The notes beneath the pieces were generated by a model. It ran no database searches. It was given only the letters and a program-made list of their open reading frames with translations, and had not been told where the DNA came from. The position numbers were made by a program, and so were the translations under genes. 64,000 bases of DNA from Chrysaora quinquecirrha. Taxonomy: Eukaryota > Cnidaria > Scyphozoa > Semaeostomeae > Pelagiidae. The stretch covers positions 2,242,446 through 2,306,445 of the forward strand of contig JACTAT010000009.1 of the NCBI GenBank assembly GCA_014526335.1, given 5' to 3'. The stretch's first letter is position 1, and the number at the start of each line of letters is the position of its first letter. Below, in pieces: positions 12,066 through 21,912 of this stretch.

Positions 12066-12419
12066 CGTAAAAGTCACTTAAACAAAACTACAATGCTTTC
12101 TGGAATCATAAAAGTTTTCTTTGTCTTTCTTCTTATCTGTTGCTTGACCATTTTGCTGCCCATTTTCATTCCTTAAAAATTATTCAAAACTTAAACTTCA
12201 AGTTGGGTTAGTTTTTGCTCAGTCTCAAATCATGTTGAAAGCTAACATGAAAATTAAAATAATATCGATTCAATTGATTTTCAATTTACATCAATTTCAT
12301 TTCAATTAACATTTAGTTTTAATTTCCATCTTATTTAATTTTAATAATAATCTTCAATTTTACTTCTAAGTATGCTTTCATTTTTGTTTCATTTCTAATT
12401 AAAGATTGATTTCCTGTTA

Positions 12420-13041
12420 AAGATTGAGCAGACTAAGATTTAGAATATATGTAACTTTAACAATAAGCTTAATGATAAAATTAAGTTTATGTTTAAGTTT
12501 AAGACCAGCAGTAAGGCTGTAAGAGCAAGAAAAGATTAAGATTACATTCAAGCTTAAGATTAAGGTTAACTCCAATATTAAGATTAATTTGAAGTTCAAC
12601 TTTAAAACTAAAGTAACATGAGCATTTTAATTAAGTTTAAGTCTAAGACTAAGACAAAGCTTAAGTTTAAGGTTAAGATGAAGATGAAGATGAAGATTAA
12701 GATTAAGATTAAGTTTCAATGACGCCAAGACTTATTATAAATGAAGATTAAGAATAATGATAAAAGTAATTATTAGTGTCTTTTTGAACTTTGACATTAA
12801 CATTAAAGTTACATTAAAATTAACATTCATATTAAGATTTAGGCTAAGATTCAGTTACCTGTAACACAACATTAGTGCTAATACTAATACTTCAATGAGT
12901 TTAAAGTTCACAATTAAGTTCAATATTACATTAGAATTAAGGTTAAGATTAACATTAAGATTATCATTAAGAGTATGATTGAGATTAAGATTAAGATTCA
13001 TATTCAGGTAGAAGTTAAGAGTAAGATTCAATTTAAGTTGA
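12420..13041. repeat. Degenerate AAGATT/AAGTTT array
   Basis: Diverged hexamer units (aagattaag, aagtttaag, aagatgaag), the reverse complement of the 3,340-3,790 array. The array is interrupted by the MITE at 13,050-13,421 and resumes at 13,425. Confidence 0.8.
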
Positions 13042-13049
13042 AGACAAAG

Positions 13050-13421
13050 AATACACGTTTTTTTTTATAAGGAACCTTTGGTCTGAGTTGAGGCTCGAGT
13101 TACTTAATTTTTCAACAAAATGAGGCTGAAGTTCCTTATATTGTTCCTTGTCGTGAGATATGTTTGAATACTAGCTTTTACAGCAAAGTCATATAAACTT
13201 GCTTCATTTTCTAACTTCAAATATAAATGGAGTCTTTTTGGCAGAACGATGGGAAATATATTGTTATTCTGTAATTTTTCCATACAAATCGTCTTGTTCT
13301 TGAAAAAAATTATTCTTAGTTTTTCATCCGAGCCTCGACAGTTCCTTAAAGTTCCTTAATTTTTTGGGAATTTTCAGCCTCGAGTTCCTTATAAAGGTGT
13401 TCCTTATAAAAAAAACGTGTA
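13050..13421. mobile_element. 372-bp MITE in the hexamer array
   Basis: Inverted termini: TACACGTTTTTTTT then ATAAGGAAC from 13,052, and the same on the opposite strand from about 13,420. The flanks show the direct repeat AGACAAAG (13,042-13,049 and 13,422-13,429), an 8-bp target duplication. Eight-base duplications are typical of hAT and some other superfamilies, and the family is not certain. No transposase is encoded. Confidence 0.7.
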
Positions 13422-13424
13422 AGA

Positions 13425-13640
13425 CAAAGGCTAAGATTAAGATTAAGATAAAGATCAAGGTTGAAGATAAAGATTTGGATTATGATTCTTATTTTAGATT
13501 AAAAGCTAATATAGCTACTTCAATTCACAATGCCTTTGAGGAGGAAGTTGCAATTGAGTTTATGGGAGGTGGTGGTCCTCACAAGGCGTTGGTCTTAGAT
13601 GGGCAAGGGCTAGTCTTTTATACTAAAGCAGGAAAGGGAT
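13425..13640. repeat. Rest of hexamer array and 'gggcaagggctagtc' segment
   Basis: The hexamer array continues to about 13,500. At 13,562-13,640 the sequence (ggtggtcc, acaaggcgttggtcttagat, gggcaagggctagtc) matches the reverse complement of 3,220-3,300. This indicates a composite dispersed repeat that joins the array, this segment and the tRNA-like repeat. Confidence 0.55.
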
Positions 13641-13644
13641 TATA

Positions 13645-14515
13645 ACACCATTTTGTCTCGCGAACTCCTCTTTTACCGTAGAAGCTACAGTGCTGGCGCT
13701 TACACCTCAGTTTTTGGCCTGTGGGGTTGGCATAGAATCGCAAGTATTTTTTTCAAATCTGCTCCCGTTTCAAGGGTAATTTGGGCTAACCCTTCTTTGA
13801 TCTAGAATTTTGAGCCATAAAGAACAATGGATCTGTTGTTTGCCTAGCGGAAATAATCCCCTTACCTTTACACCTTCACACTTTGATTAGCACGGCATGT
13901 TTGTTCTTCTGTTTGGAAACAACGAGGTCAGGGGATCGATTTCGCTCAAGAGAGTATAGTTGATTTTTATTTTTGTTTATTTTTTCGATATTATTGACAA
14001 AAATTTCTGTAAAAGGCAAGGCAAGATTTCTACACTATTGTTAAGATTCGCAGAACCACTTGGATGTCTTGCAGACTAAAGTCTAAAGTTTAATTCGAAA
14101 ATTACTTCTAAAGTAATATTACTTATAAAGATGTCATTTCCGTTTTGTTTAATCTGTTGAAATTTTATTTTGATTCACAATTTTCAGTTGCAAGAATGTC
14201 ACTGAAAAAAGACTTAGAGTTTGAAAAATTTACTTTGATAAACTGAGTTTAAGAAAACTCGAAAATGTAACTTCAATTTGGTAAGAAGAGTGTTAAAATC
14301 GCATCGAAGATGTGTTCACTACAAATTCAAGGAATAATATGGCCTAAAAAGTCTCATTACTCTCATACTCCGCTTATTTCTACTCATGATATATAGGCTC
14401 TTGTGGAGAACTACATTATAAATGGGTAGATTCGAAAAATCTGGGCAGCACATCCCCGTCCGTCATGTACCCCCCTCGAGAGCAACTCGACTGAAATACA
14501 ACTGGGGACAAGGAC
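13645..14515. other. Unassigned interval
   Basis: A short relic of the SINE-like body ('tttgggctaacccttctttga' region) occurs at about 13,780-13,802. Nothing else is recognised. Confidence 0.35.
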
Positions 14516-14519
14516 CTTA

Positions 14520-15320
14520 GCTTATGTCCTATAAACAGACCATATGTCAAAAACCCTTTGAAATAGGGTCTGGTTATCAGGCTACAAGGACCTGAGAACC
14601 TGAATGACTAAAGTTTAGTTTCCCCTGCATACAAAGCATTGAAAAGACCAAGCAATTGGTTCCTACTGTCATTGACAATAGCGTTTATTTCCTAATCCTC
14701 GCCTACGACAACTTGAAAGCTGCTGCGCAATAAGGACTAAGTTGCCTTGCACACAAAGCACCCAAAACACTAACCGAACTATTTTTGCTGTCATTGAGAC
14801 TAAGGTTTACGTACTTCAATCAAAACCTGAATTAAATCAGGCATTAAAGGTCTAAGGATCAGGATAGAGCAACTGCGGTAAGAACAACCGAGTACGACGA
14901 CCTTAGAACCAGCTTGCACATGAAGGACTAGGCATTCCCTGTATTTCTAAGCACCAAAAGAATAGCTCATCCGTACTTACTGTCATTGAAGCTTAGCTCA
15001 TTGTCAATTATCTCCCTTGCATACCAAGCTCACTCAACGTCAAAAATGTGCATGATAACAGTCACTAACAGTGTCTTGTATCTTGCATGCAAAGCACTTC
15101 TTGTCCAGTTTGAGCACTCTAAACGCTTAAGCCTTCCGCACCATGTTTTCCCTACCATACAAAGGACTCTTCAGCACTATGCCATTCGTGCATACAGTCA
15201 CTGAGACTTAAGCTGCTACGTAATAAAGCTATCTAAAAGCCGAAACCGTTCATGCCATACCTCAGTGACACTTCACGCCTCTAAACTATTCTTGCATACA
15301 ATCAATCTATACTCATTATT
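14520..15320. repeat. Degenerate long-period repeat
   Basis: Irregular recurrences of 'cttgcatacaaagcac', at about 14,631, 14,749, 15,083 and 15,157, each followed by 'ctgtcattgaca' or 'ctgtcattgagact' words and 'ggactaag' words. The spacing varies (roughly 75-330 bases), so this is a badly eroded tandem array or a set of nested duplications. There is no convincing gene. Confidence 0.45.
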
Positions 15321-15324
15321 TCGT

Positions 15325-17665
15325 GCATTCTATGACCATCTCAATCACGCCACTTTGCAAAAGTGGAGTCTTACTTCTACACTAAAGAAAGAAAACAGAA
15401 TACATTACTGAAACAGTTTTGCCTGATAATTTTCTAGCAGTGATCGTGTCCTCTAATCAAATTTTTTATTCTTTGCAATGACCCCGTTCATAAACAACCA
15501 TTGCAAGGCGTAGGCCCATATTGACACGCGAAGCGAATGAGCTCCCACCGCACGCAGCGCGCCTCAGGGGAAGGGCTAGTGCTTATATAGATCCCTAAAT
15601 AAACTGTTCACAAAAAATGTGTTGCAATGACACATGTTAAAATGACACTTAAATGAAATTAGATTTGATGTGATGTAGGAATCGGAACGTTTGACTGTAA
15701 ACAAAACCGTGTATGAAGACATATAAAAGCTTTAATACTGTGGCTTTGAATAAAGAGTACTTGTTTCATCAGAATTTTCATTCTCTCTCCTTTCTCGAGC
15801 TAAAATCTGTGGTTGCAGCTGCATCTTGTCTTTAATCTAGCGAGATAAATTACAACTTGTTGTTGAAACAAGCGTAAAGCGAAAGGGTTTTCAAGCAAGA
15901 ACACTATAATCTTGCTATTCAAAACTTAAAACTTCAAATTTTCCTTTTGTGGTAACTTTTTCACCAAAAACCGGCGTCAAGCTCAGAAGAGCGGTCGAAC
16001 AATGATACAGATCATATAGCCATCGTCTCATTCTAGCCCTTTCCTAAAAAAACGAACATGTCATTAAAAACAACATCGACGGCCGCAACCTGAAATATTT
16101 CGCAAGCGATAGTGTGGAAATGGTGCGCGCATGCTCACTAATTCAAGATTGTGCTGGCAAAAAGCTGCGGGATTTTGCAAGTTATTTTTGTTATTTTGAA
16201 AACTACGTGCCAGTTTTCACTTTTAAAATGAATTTTTGAAATAAAAATCTGATGTCCAAATGTTGTTTCTAAAGCCTTCTCTATTTGTTTTGACGTATCC
16301 ATAAAAATTTCCCCCCTTTTGCGTCACTTAAGAAATAGTTTCGGGTGGCATCAGCAAGAAATAGGGAGTTTGTTTCTTGAAATTTAGCAACAAAAACAAA
16401 AATAATGGTTAGAATAGCGACAAAAGGAACACCAAAAGAAATAAAACATGTAAGTAAATTATTTGAGATGACAAAATAATTCAGAACACGTCTGTTTACG
16501 ACTGGTTTACCAATTTAAAGCATTTTCTCTAGTCACTTGACAGCGCTGAGCACTCAGGTTGGTGATAAACTGGTAATAAATTTTTTTCTGCAGCTATTGC
16601 AGAGTTAAATTCTGTTTTAAAAAAGCTTATGGGTTAGAACACTTCCTTAAGTCTGGGTATATTCTCAACCCCTCTCTCTCCTTCGGTTTTTGAGTACCTT
16701 TCAGTTGAACTGCAACAACTTGCCTCTGTTTTTCATTCTCTCATCTGCTCTTGCAGCACAGATAGGCTATCAACGGGTGAAAACTTTTGTATCATGCGAT
16801 GGTCCCCATTTAAAGATTTTACTGTAAAAATTTCCATCACTGTGAGAATATTTTCTTCGTGGTTTTTCAATGTTTCAAAACTGCGGCGTGCAAAAAACTG
16901 CAAAAACTCGTTCGATCATTCGATCATAAGGCACATCATTTCCACTTCAACCGAGCATCATTTTGACTCTGTCTTCGTGAGCTCAAAATCTACACTAATA
17001 ACTAAAGACGTTTGGCTGTGAAAACTCATTTTGAAAACTATTTTCACTATTTCACCATTTCACTATTTTGAAAACTTTGTCTTTCATCAAAGCTTGGATG
17101 TTTTGTTTTGCCTTAAAATGATTACGAGAGAACAGAAGCCTACAAATCGTTACACGCAATAAGCTGTTTACTTCTGTAGGTAGAGCATCTTTGTATTTTG
17201 CATTGCAGGGAATTATATGAACAAAATGCTTTGTAAACTTTTAGAATTGATTTTAACTAATGAACGGGAGCTTGAGCTTGCAATGGATTCGGAATATTTT
17301 AGCGTATCCCCTTTTATAAATTTTAAAATATTTGTACATAATAGATTTTTGAAAACTTGTGATTTCTAAACAGAACCATACCAGGTTTCTTTTCCATGCA
17401 ATGCTCCACGGTTGACTATTCCAACAAATTGGCCATCAGTAAATTACTGGCCTAGACTAAATGACTGGCAGTAATCAAGATGTGACAAACGACTGGTACT
17501 CAAAAAAGACAGATTTAGTAACAAACGAATGAACAAGGGATTATTTGTGTTTAACAAAATACCCAAAGATTGTGTTGCATCATTACTTGCAATTAATCAG
17601 ACGACACGAATTTCCTGCAAAATATTACGTAAATATTTTTCTTATTTTCACGATTAAGGTAAAGA
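15325..17665. other. Unassigned interval upstream of oxygenase copy 2
   Basis: No gene is recognised in about 2.3 kb. A small fragment 'ggggaagggctagtgcttatatag' (15,558-15,581) resembles the 'gggcaagggctagtc' dispersed segment. The region 17,170-17,205 has a weak A-box-like word (GTAGGTAGAGCATC) without a B-box. Confidence 0.35.
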
Positions 17666-20219
17666 ATGGAGGGAACAGAATTCAGCGGAGCTGCTCCTAT
17701 TCCTGCAACGAACGTTTCATTCCCAAGGAAAAAGATCAACGAAATGGAAAGTTGTTCATTACATTTTCTGAATTTGCGTGAAAGGAAATTGCTTGCTACA
17801 GCTGAGTCCTTTTGGAAGAATTTTGTGGAGAAATAATATCATTGGTCGAAGAAACTCATCCATTGTCAGTAATTCACAAATGTACAGCGCATTTGAAGTT
17901 CAAATATAGTATTTCATCGAGGAAAGTGAATTTTCAAAAAAAAACTGTTGGAAAGATTAAAGCCACTTGTTCAAAATCTACTTCTAGCTACAAAGGTAGC
18001 CATACAACCACTAGGATTCGATGTAAGAAGGGGTGAGTGAACTCTAGATGGCCTTAGTGAAGTGTTTTCAGTTAGCAAGTTGATGCCGAATGAATGTAAA
18101 ACATTCTCTGTGCAACGAGATGCTCAGTATTGCCCGGATAGCGACAGGAGATCCTTTATATCTGTACTAATTTATTTGAATGATGATTCGGTGGTCTTTT
18201 GTCATAATTTCTATTTTCCAAAGCAAGTTCCCGATGGATCTATTGATAAAGCAACTTCCCATTTCATGACATTTAAAGAAGAGGTCCATATTGCCTGAGG
18301 GTTGGAAAATGGATATGATTTTTTCAATGTTGTTTCTTCTGCTGGAAGTGCTGTTTTCTACAGTCACAATATTTTGTATGATGCAACTCAATTTCAAAAC
18401 AATCCCAATTGGATTCTGAAAACAAATATAATGGTTTCTCGCAAAATTGATATATATTGTGTTGGTTTGGTTGATGGAGAAAGAGGTGATTAAGTGAATT
18501 GAATATATTAGAACCGCCCAATTATTTGAAGCCAAAGGTTGTGCAGAACAAGCAGCTGAATGTTATGAAAAGGCATTGTCTGTGAGGTATTCATATCCAA
18601 TGAATCTTCTGGAAACAGAAGCTATTGATAAATTTTGTGCCACCAGTTGCTTTCCGGAAATTGTCTAGTATTCCGTTTTCGACTAATTTAGTGGCAAATA
18701 TATTCAAAGTTTAGTGAAAGCTTGCTTAATTTGCAATGTTCATGGTAATTTCAAAGGTATAGAAAAGATAATGGAAGGGCTTCAAAAAATTTGAAATACA
18801 TTCCGACCGTCGAATCATCACTCGTTTGAAATTTTCAGATGCCCTCTACTTCCATGAAAACGTAGACGCCTGCATTCAGGTTGTTGCAATGTATTCTTCA
18901 TGTCTGTTGGGGCACAAAAACATAGACGAAGTTGAATTTGTTAGATATAACTCGGAAACAAGTCAGGTGTACCCTTTAGCGCTGGAATCATTGTTGACAG
19001 ACACATTTTTAGATCGTTCCTTTTACGGATCAATTTTCGCTGTCAACAAGCAAGACTCGAAAGACAAATCCTTTTCAGAGAAATTTCATTCCTCAGTTTA
19101 CCGCTCATACATGTTATTGCGACACAACAGCCAATTTACTGGTGTTGCATTAAGTGAGAAGATGACAGTTAAAATAAAATGGCCTCAAATCACAGATGAT
19201 GAGATTGCAGCAGCAATTGAAGAAAGGAAACGTGATCAATTGATGCTGAAAGATAAAAACTTTATGAGGACATTACCATATGATGAAAATCCCATAGAAA
19301 TCGGGAAAAAAATGCTTTTATACACAATAAAACGGAATCTTACTCATAAATTTGATTTGCGGCATGGAGTCGTGATTGACCATGACAGTGGTATCACGGA
19401 TTGTTTTGGATGTATCCCTGTCATGATAAAAGATTTGCTGAGATACCACAAATGTGAGTCATTATGTCGGTCATATGAAACATTTAATCGCAAATGGATG
19501 CTAGGAAACTTGTTATGGGAGAACAAGGTTCCTTATTATGTATGCATGAATTTCTTAGATGACGATAGCCTCAGAGAGGAGGAAATGACCGACTTTTCAA
19601 ACGCAAAGGAGCTTTATACCAAGTGTTTAATCGATGTCTGTGATGAAAAGGCTGGTATGTCTACCACTGTGGTCTCTGTCAGTAGTAAACCACTGAAATT
19701 TGTTGAAGGCATGCTTTGTTTCTGCGAACTTGCATTTATTGACAGAATCGGACTTAAAAAAAAGCAAGGAAATTATCTCATCAATTGAGTTCAAGTGTTA
19801 CAATCATCTTGTTTTAGACTCTGATAGCCATTTCATGCAGGTCACAAGAAAAAAGTAAGTAGCAATGACCCAAAGATTAACGCAAGAGAAAACGACTGCA
19901 TTTTCTAAAATTCAGTATACAATTCTTTCTAGACAGTCATCTGTTGGGATTGTCAAATGTTTTCGATTATATTTTAGAAATTAATACCAATAACGCTTCA
20001 CATTGCAAAGAACGCTGGTCAGGCCGACCATTTATTGAAGAAGATCAATATTAAGACCGTTACGAATATGGATGTTCAGTTCTTGATTTTGAAGTTCAAG
20101 AATGTTTAAACTTGCAAGACTTTGCAACTGTAAATCATATACACATAATGGTTGGTACAGTCTCAGCTACCCAAGAAGTTATGGGTTGGGCTGCCTATTG
20201 TGGTGTTGTGGCAGTATGA
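17666..20219 (+). pseudogene. 2OG-Fe(II) oxygenase-like pseudogene, copy 2
   Basis: Longer sister of the copy at 6,137-7,889, in the same orientation and starting MEGTEFSG. The order is an N-terminal segment, an oxygenase-like domain ('SVLIYLNDD', 'VFYSHNILYDATQ', 'WILKTNIMV'), a TPR-like stretch ('AAECYEKALSVRYSYP'), then a long unrecognised region best preserved at 18,790-19,788 ('DALYFHENVDACIQVVAMYS', 'DFSNAKELYTKCLIDVCDEK', 'FVEGMLCFCELAF'). The HxD equivalent reads QRD at 18,113-18,121, so the first iron ligand is Gln. Frameshifts occur near 17,800, 17,930, 18,035 and 19,755, with stops at 18,296, 18,492 and 20,052. The terminal Val-Val-Ala-Val-stop is shared with copy 1. The parent was probably an intronless protein of about 850 residues. 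Confidence 0.7.
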
Positions 20220-20740
20220 GTGTGCTCAATATTTCAAGTCTGATTTAAGTTCATCAAAAGGAAAATCGAAATCGTAATCTTTCTTTCACGATTTCATAAT
20301 TCTATTGTACCAAATAGTGGACAAGTACTTTAAATAGTAAATCAAAAGTTTGTTTAAAGAATTTTGACAATCATTTTGATCATTGAAGAATTCATCTATT
20401 TTTTAAAATCATTGTAATGGCTTGAGTTAATTTGGCATGCTTAGCAGAAATTGCTCGAACATTTGTAATTTGCCTTTCTCTTCTTGATTAACGAAGAAAA
20501 GACAAGTTTGACAATTTTTTTCCTTCACAAGTTTTTTTACTCATGTGAATGGATTAAATCTTTCTTTGAGCATTGTGGTTCTTTATCATCAGTATTAGAA
20601 AAATTGTCACGTTGCCGTTCAGCTGTTAGCAATTAAATCCAAGCTACGTTAAATTTAGATACACATTTTATAACACTTGAGGGTAGGCAAATGGAATTCA
20701 AGATATTGCATTGTGAGATAACAAAAAACGATGGCAACAC
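20220..20740. other. Unassigned interval
   Basis: AT-rich, with no recognisable gene or repeat. Confidence 0.35.
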
Positions 20741-20744
20741 TAGA

Positions 20745-21030
20745 GAACAGGACCGAAGAACAGGACTGAGTAACGGGAATGAAAGCGAAACTAAGGCACG
20801 GGACCTAGGAGCAGATCTGATAACCATGAACTGAAAGTAGACTAAGGAAAACAGGACTACAGAACAAAACTTATATTAAGACTAAGGCTAATGACTGAGG
20901 AACATGAATAATAGCAAGACTGAAGACCATGAGCTATGATAAGATTAAGGAACAGGACCAAAGAATAGGATTGAGTAACATAAATAATAACAAGACTGAG
21001 GAACAAGACTAAGGAACAAAACTGGAGACA
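20745..21030. repeat. Second locus of the 51-bp minisatellite family
   Basis: Words such as 'gaacaggactgagtaacggg', 'aagactgaagaccatgagc' and 'gaggaacaagactaagg' are those of the 300-1,430 array, more diverged and irregular. Confidence 0.65.
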
Positions 21031-21239
21031 ATATTGTTCAGTTGCAATTAAAGTGAACAGCTTTCCCAATAAAATACAAATGCAAGATTTATGGCAAGAG
21101 GGTTAACAGGATGCTCAGGAAATGGTATGGATAGACGGAATGGCACCGTAAGAATAAAAAGATAAGGACTCTTTTTCAACAACAACGCATCAAGATTTGC
21201 CATCATGGTTTGCTAAGCCCTTAAATAGTCTCTAAGTCT

Positions 21240-21515
21240 CCAAAAATTGTCTTCTGAAGATGGAAATGAAGAAGTGTGTCGTTCCGAAGCAAGTTCATAT
21301 AATGAATCCCAAGAGAGAGAAAGCAACGATGATTGATTTGAAGAAAGTGTTTTGACAGAAAGTGAAAACGATGGCATCCAGGACGAAATTTATGATTTTG
21401 TTGTCAGTGGTGATAAGTGTCCAGAGGAGGCGGCAAGAGAAGAACAACAAAATGACGACTCAACTTCTTCAGAATCGTCCCAATCAAATACATGCTCCAT
21501 GGGTTGGGCTTCGAT
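21240..21515 (+). other. Acidic open-frame remnant
   Basis: The frame reads as a Ser/Glu/Asp-rich stretch (SSEDGNEEV, ESVLTESENDGIQDE, 'DDSTSSESSQSN') with one stop at about 21,338. Low-complexity acidic tails of this kind occur in many proteins, and no domain can be named. It lies immediately outside the left repeat array of candidate transposon A and may be flanking sequence at the insertion site. Confidence 0.3.
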
Positions 21516-21519
21516 ACGA

Positions 21520-21730
21520 ATCGACAGGGGTACTAGGTTCCAGGCCCCCAAAACGTTTTTTCTAATAATATTGCTCCAAATTGTTATACCAGCACGGGAA
21601 TTGGTAGACATGGACAGTTTAAAATGCTGAAAAAGTAAAGATGCAAATCCGAGCTAAAATGTCCCCAAGTGCTATTTTTAGACTGGGGTGCTAGGTTCCA
21701 GGCCCCAACAGCGGCTATTGTAATAAGTGT
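21520..21730. repeat. Left subterminal repeats of element A
   Basis: One and a half units. 'ggggtactaggttccaggcc' at about 21,527, a body with 'ccagcacgggaattggtaga', 'cagtttaaaatgctgaaaaa' and 'agatgcaaatcc', then 'gctatttttagactggggtg' and 'ctaggttccaggcccc' at about 21,671. The spacing of about 160 bases equals that of the right array and of element B. Confidence 0.65.
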
Positions 21731-21912
21731 GTAGCCAGCGTCTGGATGGAGAGTTTGATACGCTGCAAAAGACAGGATGTAGATGTAGGTGGAGAATTTG
21801 TCGCTTCTGACTTTTGTAGACCTGCGTACTCGACACTCTGTCCAGGCTTCAGATAATAACAATATGAAGAATGCACAAAAATAACAAATGAAAGAATATA
21901 CATTTTTGGTCT

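Noticed and set aside
13364..13645. Plus-strand frame with a Lys/Ile-rich stretch
   Set aside because: It crosses the end of a MITE and the AAGATT array, so the Lys-Ile repeat is the array itself.
17165..17210. tRNA-like word GTAGGTAGAGCATC
   Set aside because: Only an A-box-like stretch; no B-box or stem found.
21352..21630. Plus-strand acidic frame as part of element A
   Set aside because: It lies on the opposite strand, starts outside the repeat array and runs through it; no equivalent is seen near the other copies.
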